A stretch of DNA of 64,000 bases from Pantoea stewartii subsp. stewartii (GTDB lineage Bacteria; Pseudomonadota; Gammaproteobacteria; Enterobacterales; Enterobacteriaceae): NCBI RefSeq assembly GCF_008801695.1, contig NZ_VZPF01000018.1, positions 1 to 64,000 of the forward strand, written 5' to 3'. The translations under genes were made by a program, and so were the position numbers. Shown here piece after piece: positions 40,441 to 50,240 of this stretch. The stretch's first letter is position 1, and each line of letters begins with the position of its first letter. The notes under the pieces are model-generated. The model was not told where the DNA came from, did not search any database, and saw nothing but the letters and a program-made list of their open reading frames with translations.

Positions 40441-43116
40441 ATGAATCACGAACCGCTGCGCCCCGATCCGGATGCGCTGTTACAGGCCAACAGTGACAGC
40501 CATCGCGGTAAGCTCAAGATCTATTTTGGTGCCTGTGCGGGGGTAGGGAAAACCTACGCCATGCTGCAGGAGGCGCAGCGGCTCCGTGCCCAGGGACTCG
40601 ACGTGCTGGTCGGCGTGGTGGAAACCCACGAGCGGCCGGAAACGGCCCAGCTTCTTAACGGACTGGTGGTGCTGCCGCGTCGCGCTACCGGCCGATCCCG
40701 CCATGCTGAATTCGATCTGGATGCCGCGCTGGCACGTCATCCGGCGGTCATCCTGATGGATGAACTGGCTCATACCAACGTGAAAGGCTCGCGACATCCC
40801 AAACGCTGGCAGGATATTGAAGAACTGCTGGATGCGGGCATCGATGTGCTGACCACAGTGAACGTTCAGCACCTGGAAAGCCTGAATGATGTGGTCGGCG
40901 GCGTTACCGGCATTCAGGTGCGTGAAACCGTACCAGACCCGTTTTTTGACAGCGCCGATGAAGTGGTGCTGGTGGATCTGCCGCCTGACGATCTCCGGCA
41001 ACGTCTGAAAGAGGGCAAGGTCTACATTGGCGATCGCGCCGAGCGGGCCATCGAAAATTTCTTCCGCAAAGGCAACCTGTTTGCGCTTCGTGAGCTGGCA
41101 CTGCGCCGCACGGCCGATCGGGTAGACGACCAGATGCGCGCCTGGCGCGACAGCCAGGGACGGGACAAGGTCTGGCACACGCGCGACGCGATTTTGCTCT
41201 GTATCGGAGACGATACGGGCAGCGAGAAACTGGTTCGTACGGCGGCACGGCTGGCCGCCCGGCTCGGCAGCGAATGGCATGCTGTCTATGTTGAAACGCC
41301 GCGCCTCAAGCGCTTACCGGAGGCCCGTCGCCGGGCCATTTTGCGGACGCTCAAACTGGCGCAGGAGATGGGCGCGGAAACGGCAACGCTCTCCGATCCC
41401 GACGACGCTCAGGCGGTGCTGCGCTACGCGCGGGAACACGATCTGGGCAAGATTGTGACCGGACGGCGTCCCGTGCGGCGCTGGCGACGCGACAGTTTTG
41501 CTGAGCGGCTGGGGCAACTGGGCCCGGATCTGGATTTGCTGGTAGTGGCACTCAATGAGCCCATGCAGGATGCGCCGCATCCTTTAGCCAGCGACCGGGT
41601 TAACAGCGACAAATGGCGCATGCAGTTGCGCGGCGTCATGATGGCGCTGGTGCTGTGTATTCTGGTCACCGCCGCCGGACAATCGGTGCTGATCAGCTTT
41701 GATCCGGCCAACTGCGTGATGATCTACCTGCTGGCAGTGGTGATCGTGGCCCTGCGTTATGGCCGATGGCCATCCGTGATCGCCACAGTCATCAACATCA
41801 TTGCCTTTGATCTGTTTTTTGTGGCACCGAAAGGCACGATTGCCGTCTCCGATTTACAGTACCTGGTGACCTTTGGCGTAATGCTGGCGGTCGGCGTGAT
41901 CGTGGGTAACCTGACGGCGGGCGTGCGCTACCAGGCGCGCGTCGCCCGTTATCGCGAACAGCGCACCCGGCAACTGTATGAAATGGCTAAATCGTTGGGC
42001 AGCGGTCTGACACCCGAGGATATCGCGGCCACCAGTCAGCGCGTGCTCGACGCCACATTGCAGGCCCGATCCCTGCTGCTGCTGCCGGATGAGCAGGGCG
42101 AGCTGCAAACCCTGGGCAACGCGCTGCCGGGAAATGAACCGCACTGGGCTATCGCCAAATGGAGCTACAGCAAAGGCCAGCCAGCCGGCGCAGGCACAGA
42201 CACGTTACCGGCCGTGCCCTACCAGATTCTGCCGCTGAAGGTAGGAGAATCCTGTCGCGGGCTGCTGGTCGTCGAGCCAGAAAACGTGCGCCAGCTGATG
42301 ATTCCCGAACAGCAGCGGCTGTTAGAAACCTTCACCGTCCTGATTGCGAACGCGCTGGAACGTCTGGCGCTGTCGCAGAGTGAAGCGGCTTCGCGGCTGG
42401 CCGCCGAGCGTGAACAGTTACGCAATGCCCTGTTGTCGGCGCTGTCTCACGATTTACGCACGCCCTTAACCGTGCTGTTTGGTCAGGCGGAAATGCTGAT
42501 GCTCGACCTGGCCAGTGATAATTCAAAGTATGTGCCCCAGGCCAGCCAGATTCGCGAACAGACCCTGAGCACGATTCGTCTGGTCAGCAATATGCTGGAT
42601 ATGGCGCGTATTCAGTCCGGCGGTCTGAATTTACGGGAAGAGTGGCTGGCTCTCGAAGAGGTGATCGGCGGGGCGCTCAGTAGCATGGCACCGTCGCTGA
42701 AAGGAAAGGCGGTCGAACTCGATCTGCCTGCGGATATCGTCCTGATTAAGGGAGACAGCACCTTGCTGGAGCGGGTGTTTACCAACCTGATCGAAAACAG
42801 CCTCAAATACGCCGGTAACTGCGCGCCGCGCGGGATCCGCGCCTGGTGTGATCATGCCCGCCTGGAAATTACCGTCTGGGATGGCGGTCCGGGCATCGCG
42901 GAACAGGACATGACCCGTATTTTTGATAAGTTTTCGCGTGGCGACAAAGAGTCGGCCGTGCCTGGCGTCGGACTAGGACTGGCCATTTGTAAAACCATCA
43001 TTGAGAGTCACGGCGGTCAGATCTGGGCGGAAAATCGCCCGGAAGGTGGGGCCTGTTTCCGCCTTTCTTTACCCTTGCCGCCCGCACCTGAAATTTCTCC
43101 TGAAGGGCTGAAATAA
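40441..43116 (+). CDS. kdpD: Sensor histidine kinase KdpD
   Basis: 891 residues, full length. In order: KdpD domain with Walker A GACAGVGKT near residue 30, a universal-stress-like domain (about 250-370), four membrane helices (about 400-500), a GAF-like region, HisKA with the phosphorylated His in LSALSHDLRTPLTV, and HATPase with NLIENSLKYAG, DGGPGI and GVGLGLAI. It senses K+ limitation and phosphorylates KdpE. No kdpE follows: yqhA begins 54 bp after the stop, so KdpD is an orphan here or its partner lies elsewhere. Confidence 0.95.
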   Translation: MNHEPLRPDPDALLQANSDSHRGKLKIYFGACAGVGKTYAMLQEAQRLRAQGLDVLVGVVETHERPETAQLLNGLVVLPRRATGRSRHAEFDLDAALARHPAVILMDELAHTNVKGSRHPKRWQDIEELLDAGIDVLTTVNVQHLESLNDVVGGVTGIQVRETVPDPFFDSADEVVLVDLPPDDLRQRLKEGKVYIGDRAERAIENFFRKGNLFALRELALRRTADRVDDQMRAWRDSQGRDKVWHTRDAILLCIGDDTGSEKLVRTAARLAARLGSEWHAVYVETPRLKRLPEARRRAILRTLKLAQEMGAETATLSDPDDAQAVLRYAREHDLGKIVTGRRPVRRWRRDSFAERLGQLGPDLDLLVVALNEPMQDAPHPLASDRVNSDKWRMQLRGVMMALVLCILVTAAGQSVLISFDPANCVMIYLLAVVIVALRYGRWPSVIATVINIIAFDLFFVAPKGTIAVSDLQYLVTFGVMLAVGVIVGNLTAGVRYQARVARYREQRTRQLYEMAKSLGSGLTPEDIAATSQRVLDATLQARSLLLLPDEQGELQTLGNALPGNEPHWAIAKWSYSKGQPAGAGTDTLPAVPYQILPLKVGESCRGLLVVEPENVRQLMIPEQQRLLETFTVLIANALERLALSQSEAASRLAAEREQLRNALLSALSHDLRTPLTVLFGQAEMLMLDLASDNSKYVPQASQIREQTLSTIRLVSNMLDMARIQSGGLNLREEWLALEEVIGGALSSMAPSLKGKAVELDLPADIVLIKGDSTLLERVFTNLIENSLKYAGNCAPRGIRAWCDHARLEITVWDGGPGIAEQDMTRIFDKFSRGDKESAVPGVGLGLAICKTIIESHGGQIWAENRPEGGACFRLSLPLPPAPEISPEGLK

Positions 43117-43170
43117 CTTCACAGATGATCGGTTATAATGCGCGACTTTACTGCTTATGACTGGGAAATT

Positions 43171-43674
43171 ATGGAACGTTTTACCGAAAACCTGATGTAT
43201 GCATCGCGCTGGCTGTTGGCTCCCGTTTACATTGGACTTTCGCTGGGATTACTGGCACTGACCATCAAATTTTTCCAGGAAATTGTTCACCTGTTGCCCA
43301 ATATTTTTAGCATTGCAGAAAACGATCTGATCCTGCTGTTGCTGTCACTGGTGGACATGACGCTGGTCGGCGGGCTGCTCGTGATGGTGATGCTGTCTGG
43401 CTATGAAAACTTTGTCTCCAAACTCGATATTGATGAGGGCAAAGAGAAGCTGAGCTGGCTGGGTAAGATGGATTCCGGCTCGCTGAAAAACAAAGTGGCG
43501 GCGTCGATTGTGGCTATCTCCTCCATCCACCTGCTGCGGGTGTTTATGGACGCGCGCAATGTCGAAAACGATAAGCTGATGTGGTACGTGATCATCCATC
43601 TGACCTTCGTTTTGTCGGCCTTTGTGATGGGCTGGCTGGACAGCATGTCGCGGGCAGAGAAGAAAAACGTGTAA
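43171..43674 (+). CDS. yqhA: Inner-membrane protein YqhA (UPF0114)
   Basis: 167 residues with three to four membrane helices, near-identical in pattern to E. coli YqhA ([20 protein letters not shown] at the start, [40 protein letters not shown]). Function unknown. The ATG at 43171 matches the E. coli start; an in-frame ATG 11 codons upstream is less likely because TATAAT, a probable -10 element, lies at that point. Confidence 0.92.
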   Translation: MERFTENLMYASRWLLAPVYIGLSLGLLALTIKFFQEIVHLLPNIFSIAENDLILLLLSLVDMTLVGGLLVMVMLSGYENFVSKLDIDEGKEKLSWLGKMDSGSLKNKVAASIVAISSIHLLRVFMDARNVENDKLMWYVIIHLTFVLSAFVMGWLDSMSRAEKKNV

Positions 43675-43727
43675 CCGACGGCACGCGTTATCCGCGCCGG
43701 CGACTGACGTCGCTTTTCCCGCGAGAT

Positions 43728-43750
43728 GCCGGCGTCAGCCTGACGCCGGC
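43728..43750. terminator. Strong palindrome covering the LysR stop codon
   Basis: GCCGGCGTCA and its exact complement are separated by three bases, between the convergent yqhA and LysR genes. The LysR stop lies inside the left arm. There is no T-tract. Confidence 0.45.
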
Positions 43751-44667
43751 CGTGCCCCCGCCAGATGAGGCAACACCGCCTTGATCATGGCAAAAAACGC
43801 AGTCAGCCGGGCAGGATAATAGCTTGCCCAGGGATAGGTCAGCCATACCGGTAACGCCGGAGCCTGCCATTCCGGCATGAGCTGGACCAGCCTGCCCTCT
43901 GCTAAATCCTCTTGTATCACCCACGACGAGACGATGGCGGCCCCCAGGCCCGCCAGCGCGGCTTTGCGTACCGCATAGAGGCTGTCGCTGCTTAAAACAG
44001 GGGCGATCGGCAGATTCACCGGTTCACCTTTGTCCTGATGCTGTAACGCGATTTCGTTACGGTAGAAGCTGGTTAACGCGAGCCAGGGCAACGCGCCCAG
44101 CTGTTCGACCCGGGTGATCGGTGCATGCTGCCGGAGCAGTTCAGGGGCCGCGACAACAATGCGCGGCACTTCAGCCAGCAGCACCGCCACGACCGAAGGA
44201 TCGGTAGGCGCGCCGACCTGAATGGCGCAGTCAACGTTCTCGGCCACAAAATCGGGTGTTCTGTCGTTCAGCATCCACTCTATGCGTAAACGGGGATAGC
44301 GGCGCATAAAGTCCACCAGCGGGGCGACCAGTTGATCCTGACCAAATGCATGCGGTGCGCGTACCCGCAGTGTCCCGACGGGATCGCTGCCTGCGCCGGT
44401 TAAATCGTCTTCCAGCGCATGCCAGGTGGCGAGCAGTTGCCGTGCCTGTGCATAACAGCGTTCGCCATCATCGGTGAGCTTGAGCGCGTGCGTCGTGCGC
44501 AGTATCAGTTTCACGCCGAGCCCGTGCTCAAGCGCCTGCAACCGACGGCTGATAGTGGGCTGCGTTGTGCCAAGTTGCACTGCGGCGGCAGACAAACTGC
44601 CGCTTTCGACAATGCGAATAAAGGTATGCATCAATGCGATACGATCGTTATTGCTGAAATTGCTCAT
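43735..44667 (-). CDS. LysR-family transcriptional regulator
   Basis: 310 residues. Helix-turn-helix at about 10-65 (TFIRIVESGSLSAAAVQLG, then TQPTISRRLQALEHGLG) and a LysR effector domain. The start at 44667 follows GTGGGGCGC; a start three codons earlier is possible. It is divergent from the MFS gene at 44762 with a 94-bp gap, the usual arrangement for a regulator and its efflux target. Confidence 0.82.
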   Translation of the reverse strand: MSNFSNNDRIALMHTFIRIVESGSLSAAAVQLGTTQPTISRRLQALEHGLGVKLILRTTHALKLTDDGERCYAQARQLLATWHALEDDLTGAGSDPVGTLRVRAPHAFGQDQLVAPLVDFMRRYPRLRIEWMLNDRTPDFVAENVDCAIQVGAPTDPSVVAVLLAEVPRIVVAAPELLRQHAPITRVEQLGALPWLALTSFYRNEIALQHQDKGEPVNLPIAPVLSSDSLYAVRKAALAGLGAAIVSSWVIQEDLAEGRLVQLMPEWQAPALPVWLTYPWASYYPARLTAFFAMIKAVLPHLAGARPASG

Positions 44668-44761
44668 GCGCCCCACGTATAACCGTTTTGTTTTTTATCA
44701 GTCTACCGCGTATGCCAAAAACAGGCTTTACTTGCCACACGCTTTTTTCGAGGATTTCACT

Positions 44762-45970
44762 ATGACAGTGGTACATAACCTGAACCGGCATTCAACTGAG
44801 CGCCTGCCTGCGCCCCTTGTTTTTACGTTAGCAACCGGTGCGGGTCTGAGCGTGGCATCGATTTATTACAGTCAGCCCATGCTCGACATCATCAGCAAGC
44901 AGTTCCAGATAAGCGTCGGCAGCGTCGGTATGGTGCCCATGTTAACCCAGGCGGGTTATGCGCTGGGGATCCTGCTGCTGGCCCCGCTCGGCGATCGTCA
45001 CGATCGTCGCACCATTATTTTAATCAAAGGGTTACTGCTAGTCATGGCGCTTCTGCTGTGCGGCTTTTCCGGTGGCATCAGCGCACTGCTTATCGCCAGT
45101 TTTATCACCGGCCTGACGGCGACCGTGGCGCAGGACATTGTTCCGGCGTCGGCCGCGCTCGCCCCGGTGGCCAGCCGGGATAAAACGGTTGGCACGGTGA
45201 TGACGGGTTTACTGGTCGGCATTTTATTATCCCGTGTCGTTAGCGGTGTGGTGGCGGAGTATTTTGGCTGGCGCACCATGTACATGATTGCGGCTGTGGC
45301 CGTGTTGCTGATCAGCCTGACGCTGTGGCGCGTACTGCCGCGCTTTACGCCGGGTACGTCGGTAAGCTATCCCCGCCTGCTGTTGTCACTGGTGCACTTA
45401 TGGCGTGCGCATCAAACCCTGCGGCGTGCGGCGCTGGCACAGGGACTGCTCTCCGTGAGTTTTAGTGCGTTCTGGTCAACGCTGGCGATCATGCTTAGCG
45501 ACCGCTTCCATTTTGACAGTGCCATTGCCGGTGCTTTTGGTCTGGCAGGGGCGGCAGGCGCGCTGGCGGCTCCGCTGGCCGGGAACGTGGCGGATCGTAT
45601 TGGCCCGGCGCGTGTCACCCAGTTTGGTGCCGGTCTGGTGACGCTCTCTTTCGCGCTGATGTTTTTACTGCCTTTCCTGCCGCTGTCTGCTCAACTGGCC
45701 GTCATTATTATCAGCACAATAGGTTTTGACTTAGGCGTACAGGCGACCCTGGTGGCCCATCAGACATTGATTTACGGTCTGGTTCCCGAGGCGCGTAGCC
45801 GGCTAAATGCCCTGCTGTTTAACGTGGTGTTTATCGGTATGGCCAGCGGGGCGGCACTGGGTAGCCTGGCGTTGGCGCACTGGGGCTGGAATGGCGTTGT
45901 CGTGTTATCCACCGTTGCCGCCGCTCTCAGCCTGTTGATCCGCCTCGCCAGTCGTCACCTCAGGGACTGA
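44762..45970 (+). CDS. MFS efflux transporter (drug:H+ antiporter type)
   Basis: 402 residues, 12 membrane segments. Loop motif LLAPLGDRHDRRTIIL after helix 2 and the early SIYYSQPMLDII, ITGLTATVAQDIVPASA stretches place it with YnfM/NepI-like exporters. The start at 44762 follows GAGGATTTCAC. Its substrate is unknown; the divergent LysR gene is the likely controller. Confidence 0.8.
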   Translation: MTVVHNLNRHSTERLPAPLVFTLATGAGLSVASIYYSQPMLDIISKQFQISVGSVGMVPMLTQAGYALGILLLAPLGDRHDRRTIILIKGLLLVMALLLCGFSGGISALLIASFITGLTATVAQDIVPASAALAPVASRDKTVGTVMTGLLVGILLSRVVSGVVAEYFGWRTMYMIAAVAVLLISLTLWRVLPRFTPGTSVSYPRLLLSLVHLWRAHQTLRRAALAQGLLSVSFSAFWSTLAIMLSDRFHFDSAIAGAFGLAGAAGALAAPLAGNVADRIGPARVTQFGAGLVTLSFALMFLLPFLPLSAQLAVIIISTIGFDLGVQATLVAHQTLIYGLVPEARSRLNALLFNVVFIGMASGAALGSLALAHWGWNGVVVLSTVAAALSLLIRLASRHLRD

Positions 45971-46031
45971 TTCTTCCGCCCGCCAGCAAATGTGCCAGGC
46001 TTAGTCATAAACTCAATTAAAACGGTGCGTT

Positions 46032-47375
46032 ATGAACTTCATTGCCTGGACAGCTGCGACGGGCTGTCTGCTGTTATTAATGTCGCTGGCATCAGGGTGG
46101 ATCCACCGCGGCCCCGTGACCTCTTTTGGTCTTTTTTTATTAACCGGGATCGCCTGTGGGCCGTGGGGATTTGATGTGATTGAAATCGATATCCTCCGCC
46201 ATGCTGAACTGGTCGCGCATATTACCGAGATAACGATGGCCGCGTCGCTGTTCATCACCGGGCTCAAGCTGCGTCTGCCGCTGAAAGCCAGGCAATGGCG
46301 CGCGGGCAGCCTGCTGGCGTTTCCGGCCATGTTGTTGACGGTCGCCGCAATGACGCTGCTGTCTCACTGGCTGGTGGGGCTGTCATGGCCGATTGCGCTG
46401 GCCTTTGGTGCCATTGTTGCGCCCACCGATCCTGTGCTGGCCAGCCTGATTTCCGTCAGCGATGCGCAGGACGATGATGCCCTGCGCGTTGCGATATCCA
46501 GTGAGGCGGGTATGAATGATGGTTCGGCGCTGCCGTTACTCATTCTGGCCCTGTTGCTGTTTAACGGTGAAAGTCTGGGCACGGGCATGCTGGCACGCTG
46601 GGCAGCCATTGATGTGGTGTGGGCCATTGGCGGCGGCATTCTGCTGGGGTTTGGTCTGGGGCGGTTAGTCGGCCTGCTGGCCGCACGGCTTCGTCATGCG
46701 CATGGTGATGTCGCACCCAATGACTTTCTGGCGCTGGCGCTCATTGCGTTGAGCTATGCCCTTGCTGAATCGCTGGGCGCGTCGGGCTTTCTGGCTACCT
46801 TTGCGGCAGGCCTGGGATTACGTCGGGCTGAACTGGGTGTGTTCAAACGTTATCAGCCTGATGATATGCCGGATGACGATCGGGTGCTGCCTGCGGAAGC
46901 ACTGGTCAATCCCAACCAGCGTTTACAGCAACACGGTAGCGGTATGGTGAAATCGGTCGGTTTAGTGGTAGGCGACGCGCTGTCTTTTGGCGATACTATT
47001 GAGCGTTTACTGGCGGCCACAATGATGGTGGTCCTCGGCGTGACGCTGGCCCATCACTGGAACATGCAGGGCGTGATGCTCGGCCTGTTGCTGTTTGTGG
47101 TCGTCCGGCCACTCGCCGTATGGCTGGTCACGCTGCGCTGCGGCGTATCGCTTCCTCACCGTTTGCTCATCGGCTGGCTGGGGATTCGCGGTATAGGTAG
47201 TCTTAATTATATTGCGTTTGCCTGGGTCCATGGTATGGGCGGCTCGCAGGCAACGATGATGGTTGATATGGCGCTGACGCTGGTGGTATGCAGCATCGTG
47301 GTGCACGGCGTGTCGGTAACGCCGCTGCTAAACTGGCGCCAGGCCCGACTGGATGCAAAGCAGCGCCAGTCATGA
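46032..47375 (+). CDS. Na+/H+ antiporter, CPA1 (NhaP) family
   Basis: 447 residues, about 12 membrane segments. The ion-binding ND signature is in SSEAGMNDGSALPLLIL, preceded by GAIVAPTDPVLA, and GIRGIGSLNYIAFA appears late, as in NhaP-type proteins. It should exchange Na+ or K+ for H+ across the inner membrane. The C-terminal tail is short. It stands alone, 61 bp after the MFS gene. Confidence 0.85.
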   Translation: MNFIAWTAATGCLLLLMSLASGWIHRGPVTSFGLFLLTGIACGPWGFDVIEIDILRHAELVAHITEITMAASLFITGLKLRLPLKARQWRAGSLLAFPAMLLTVAAMTLLSHWLVGLSWPIALAFGAIVAPTDPVLASLISVSDAQDDDALRVAISSEAGMNDGSALPLLILALLLFNGESLGTGMLARWAAIDVVWAIGGGILLGFGLGRLVGLLAARLRHAHGDVAPNDFLALALIALSYALAESLGASGFLATFAAGLGLRRAELGVFKRYQPDDMPDDDRVLPAEALVNPNQRLQQHGSGMVKSVGLVVGDALSFGDTIERLLAATMMVVLGVTLAHHWNMQGVMLGLLLFVVVRPLAVWLVTLRCGVSLPHRLLIGWLGIRGIGSLNYIAFAWVHGMGGSQATMMVDMALTLVVCSIVVHGVSVTPLLNWRQARLDAKQRQS

Positions 47376-47405
47376 AAGTGGGTTAACTGATAACAGGAGA
47401 AGACG

Positions 47406-47744
47406 ATGAAGATATCTCAGATACTGTTGCTGAGCGTACTGGCCTCTGGCAGTGCGCTGGCGGCAGACGACACGGAACAAAGTGCTTACGCCAGCCAGCT
47501 GTGTCACATCGTGAGCAGTGAAAAAAGCGTATCGACAGCCGATCAGTATGTCGAAAAAATGAAATCCAGCGTCGCAGGATCGCAGTCCTCTTCCGCCTTC
47601 AATAAACCTGAATTTGACGAGGAACTGGCGAATGAAGTCGCCAGCGCATGGCTGCAGCTGGGTGACGAAGAGCGCGCTAAACTGCGTAAAAATACGCAGC
47701 AGTGTGAGCAAACGGTGATGACGCAGTTCCAGCAGGAAGATTAA
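47406..47744 (+). CDS. Small periplasmic protein of unknown function
   Basis: 112 residues with a clear signal peptide (MKISQILLLSVLASGSALA, then AD) and a polar mature part rich in Ser, Glu and Gln. It has two cysteines, at about 33 and 99, that could pair in the periplasm. I do not recognise a family. AGGAGA sits before the ATG, it follows the antiporter gene by 30 bp, and it ends at a strong terminator, so it may be cotranscribed with the antiporter. Confidence 0.75.
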   Translation: MKISQILLLSVLASGSALAADDTEQSAYASQLCHIVSSEKSVSTADQYVEKMKSSVAGSQSSSAFNKPEFDEELANEVASAWLQLGDEERAKLRKNTQQCEQTVMTQFQQED

Positions 47745-47764
47745 CCGCAGTTAAATCGTCAATA

Positions 47765-47788
47765 AACGCGCTAAAATGGCGCGTTTTT
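47765..47788 (+). terminator. Terminator after the small periplasmic protein gene
   Basis: AACGCGC / GCGCGTT stem with a 7-base loop and a T6 run, 20 bp after the stop codon. Confidence 0.85.
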
Positions 47789-47914
47789 TAATGGATTTTC
47801 ATGCCCGATTGCGTACATAATCGCCAGCGTCTTCACCAAACGTGCGATACATAATAAAAACGCAGCGGACCGACAGGGCCGTCTGACCTTTCTGGCATAG
47901 ATTTAACAGGCATC

Positions 47915-48853
47915 ATGATTACGCGTCGACGCTTTATTTTCGGCACAGGAGCGCTTGCGCTTTCACTGGCTACCAGCAAACTGTTTGCCCGCGATGATAT
48001 TATTCCCCTCTGGCCGGACGAACCGCCCGGCGGTGGCGGCCCTGGCGGAAAATTACGTGTTGATGCATGGGGCTCTTGGTCGAATATCGTCAGCCCGGCG
48101 ATTCAGCGTTTCAGACCTGAAAACCCCAACGGTGAAGCGGTGCTCATCGCGGCAGGCGGCGGCTACCGCTGGATCGGTATGGGACGTGAAGCCTGGCCCG
48201 TTGCACACTGGTTAAATGCCAACGGCTATACCGCCTATGTTCTCAGCTACCGTTTGCCGCGTGAAAAGTGGCAGGCCGGGAATCTGGCGCCTTTACAGGA
48301 TGCCCAGCGCGCGCTGCGTCTGCTTCGCTCATTCGAACGAAAAGTGCATGTATTAGGATTTTCGGCCGGTGGGCATTTGCTGGGGATGGCGGCGGCGCGT
48401 CCGGACTTTCAGTCCTATCCCCCCATTGACAGAGTGGATCAGGAAATCCCCAAAGCGGACAGTGTCGGGCTGATTTATCCGGTCATTACCCTGGAAGCCC
48501 CTTATCAACATACCAACACACATCTGATGATGGTCGGTAATGATGCCAGCCCACAGGAAGAAGCCAGTTGGTCTGTGCAAAATTATGTCACGCACGCTTA
48601 TCCGCCAACCTTCCTGGCTCAGGCCGGTGACGACCACACTTCGAAACCCTTTAACACGCAGTTAATGCGCGATACCTGTCGCCGCAATCGCGTGCCGGTT
48701 CAGTTGATTCAGCTTTCCAGCGGCGGGCATGGTTTTGGCCTGGGTAAAGCGGGCACGCCGGCTGCGCTGTGGGATCAGGCCTATGTGAAATGGCTGGAAA
48801 ACCTTGATCAGAACCCCTCGCCGTTGACGCATCGGTCTGCCACTGTCCTTTAG
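47915..48853 (+). CDS. Exported alpha/beta hydrolase (esterase/lipase type)
   Basis: 312 residues. The N-terminus MITRRRFIFGTGALALSL has the twin-arginine look (RRRFIFG) and ends near LFAR-DD, so Tat export is likely. The hydrolase part has VLIAAGGGYRWIGMGREAW near the oxyanion loop, nucleophile elbow LGFSAGGHLLG, and SSGGHGFGLG with the histidine. The family includes acetyl-xylan and other carbohydrate esterases; the substrate is unknown. Confidence 0.82.
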   Translation: MITRRRFIFGTGALALSLATSKLFARDDIIPLWPDEPPGGGGPGGKLRVDAWGSWSNIVSPAIQRFRPENPNGEAVLIAAGGGYRWIGMGREAWPVAHWLNANGYTAYVLSYRLPREKWQAGNLAPLQDAQRALRLLRSFERKVHVLGFSAGGHLLGMAAARPDFQSYPPIDRVDQEIPKADSVGLIYPVITLEAPYQHTNTHLMMVGNDASPQEEASWSVQNYVTHAYPPTFLAQAGDDHTSKPFNTQLMRDTCRRNRVPVQLIQLSSGGHGFGLGKAGTPAALWDQAYVKWLENLDQNPSPLTHRSATVL

Positions 48854-48874
48854 TTATTCTGGCAACGCCGGTCA

Positions 48875-48899
48875 TAAAAAAAGCCGGCAGTTGCCGGCC
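48875..48899 (-). terminator. Porin gene terminator
   Basis: GCCGGCA/TGCCGGC with a 2-base loop, followed on the minus strand by eight Ts. It lies 72 bp beyond the porin stop. Confidence 0.85.
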
Positions 48900-48970
48900 T
48901 CGCTAAAACAGCGATTCTCAGGATTGAAGCGACACAGGGCAAAGCATGTGATAAAGCATGGTCACTGCGA

Positions 48971-50050
48971 TTAAAACTGATAGGTCAGGCCCATCCCGAC
49001 GCTGTCTTTCGTAGTGATACCAGTAGCACGAGTAAAGTCATTATCTTTCAACAGGTTAATGCGGTAATCCACATAGGTCAGCATGTTCTTGTTGAAGTAG
49101 TAATAGGTGCCCACCGCAATATACTTCTGCATGGTCTGACTTCCACCGGCAAAGTTGCCTGCGCCTTGCAGGTTTTCCCCACGCTGCGTGACAAAACCAA
49201 TGGAAGGGCGTAAGCCGTTGAGGAACTGATATTGCGCAATGGCTTCGAAGTTATGCGTCTTGTCAGCAATCTGCGACAGCTGGCCGTACGGGGTCACATC
49301 GTTGGCCTCACCGTACATCGCGGCAAGGTAGATTTGGTTCGCATCGTATTTGGCCGAGGTCACCCATGCCGTCGCATCGTCACCCTGACCGTCAGCTTGC
49401 TGTGTCAGCGTACGATTGGCTTTCATACCGGCCGCAGCAATGCTCAAACCATCGGTAATGCTGTAGGTCAGACCGGCACCGTAGCCGTCGCCGTTTGCCA
49501 GCTTAGCGGTTGAGCGGTCGTTTTTCCCCTGATACTGAAGAATGACCTTCAGGCCGTTCCAGTCTGGCGAGTGCCAGGTGGCCAGGCCGGTTGAGCGTTT
49601 TGACAGGAAGTTGTCGTTGGTGGTCATGGTGCCGGAACCGTAAATCGGTGCCATATCGGTGTAAGCCGATGCGGTATACAGCACGCCAAAGCTGCGGCCG
49701 TAATCGAATGAGCCAAAGTCAGCCAGTTTCAGACCTGCAAAACCCAGACGCGTCGCATTCCCGGTTTGTGCGTCAGTGCCGCCTTCACTGTGGTTCAGCT
49801 GGAAGTTATATTCCCATTGACCATAGCCTGTCAGCTGATCGTTAATTTGGGTTTCACCTTTAAAACCCAGGCGCGCATAAGAGTTATCACCATCTTCGGC
49901 GGTATTGTCCGAAAAGACATGACGCGCATCGACTTTACCGTACAGATCAAGTTTATTACCGTTTTTATTATAAATTTCAGCGGAGCATGCAGAAAATGAG
50001 ATCAGCAAACACAGTGCATGCGGCGCGCATATTTTTATTTTACGTTGCAT
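48971..50050 (-). CDS. Outer-membrane general porin (OmpC/OmpF/PhoE family)
   Basis: 359 residues. A signal peptide (about 1-24) is followed by AEIYNKNGNKLDLYGKVDARHVFSD-like start of the first strand, then the trimeric-porin hallmarks GFKGETQINDQLTGYGQWEYN and RLGFAGLKLADFGSFDYGR, the channel loop 3 region, and the C-terminal phenylalanine in VGMGLTYQF needed for assembly. Which paralogue it is cannot be told. It is monocistronic. Confidence 0.9.
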   Translation of the reverse strand: MQRKIKICAPHALCLLISFSACSAEIYNKNGNKLDLYGKVDARHVFSDNTAEDGDNSYARLGFKGETQINDQLTGYGQWEYNFQLNHSEGGTDAQTGNATRLGFAGLKLADFGSFDYGRSFGVLYTASAYTDMAPIYGSGTMTTNDNFLSKRSTGLATWHSPDWNGLKVILQYQGKNDRSTAKLANGDGYGAGLTYSITDGLSIAAAGMKANRTLTQQADGQGDDATAWVTSAKYDANQIYLAAMYGEANDVTPYGQLSQIADKTHNFEAIAQYQFLNGLRPSIGFVTQRGENLQGAGNFAGGSQTMQKYIAVGTYYYFNKNMLTYVDYRINLLKDNDFTRATGITTKDSVGMGLTYQF

Positions 50051-50240
50051 ATCATCTACCCTTTAATGTTGGTGAAGCATGAGGTTTATTTCCGCACAAG
50101 GCGGCATTGTTCAAAAATGTCAGTTTCGTTATGACGAAATAATTAAAAGCGTTACGTGGCTACATCATGTGGCCGTATTTTTATGGTTTTCCCTGGTGTT
50201 GATTATCAGGGCGAATAACGCCTTGATAATGTATTTATTA

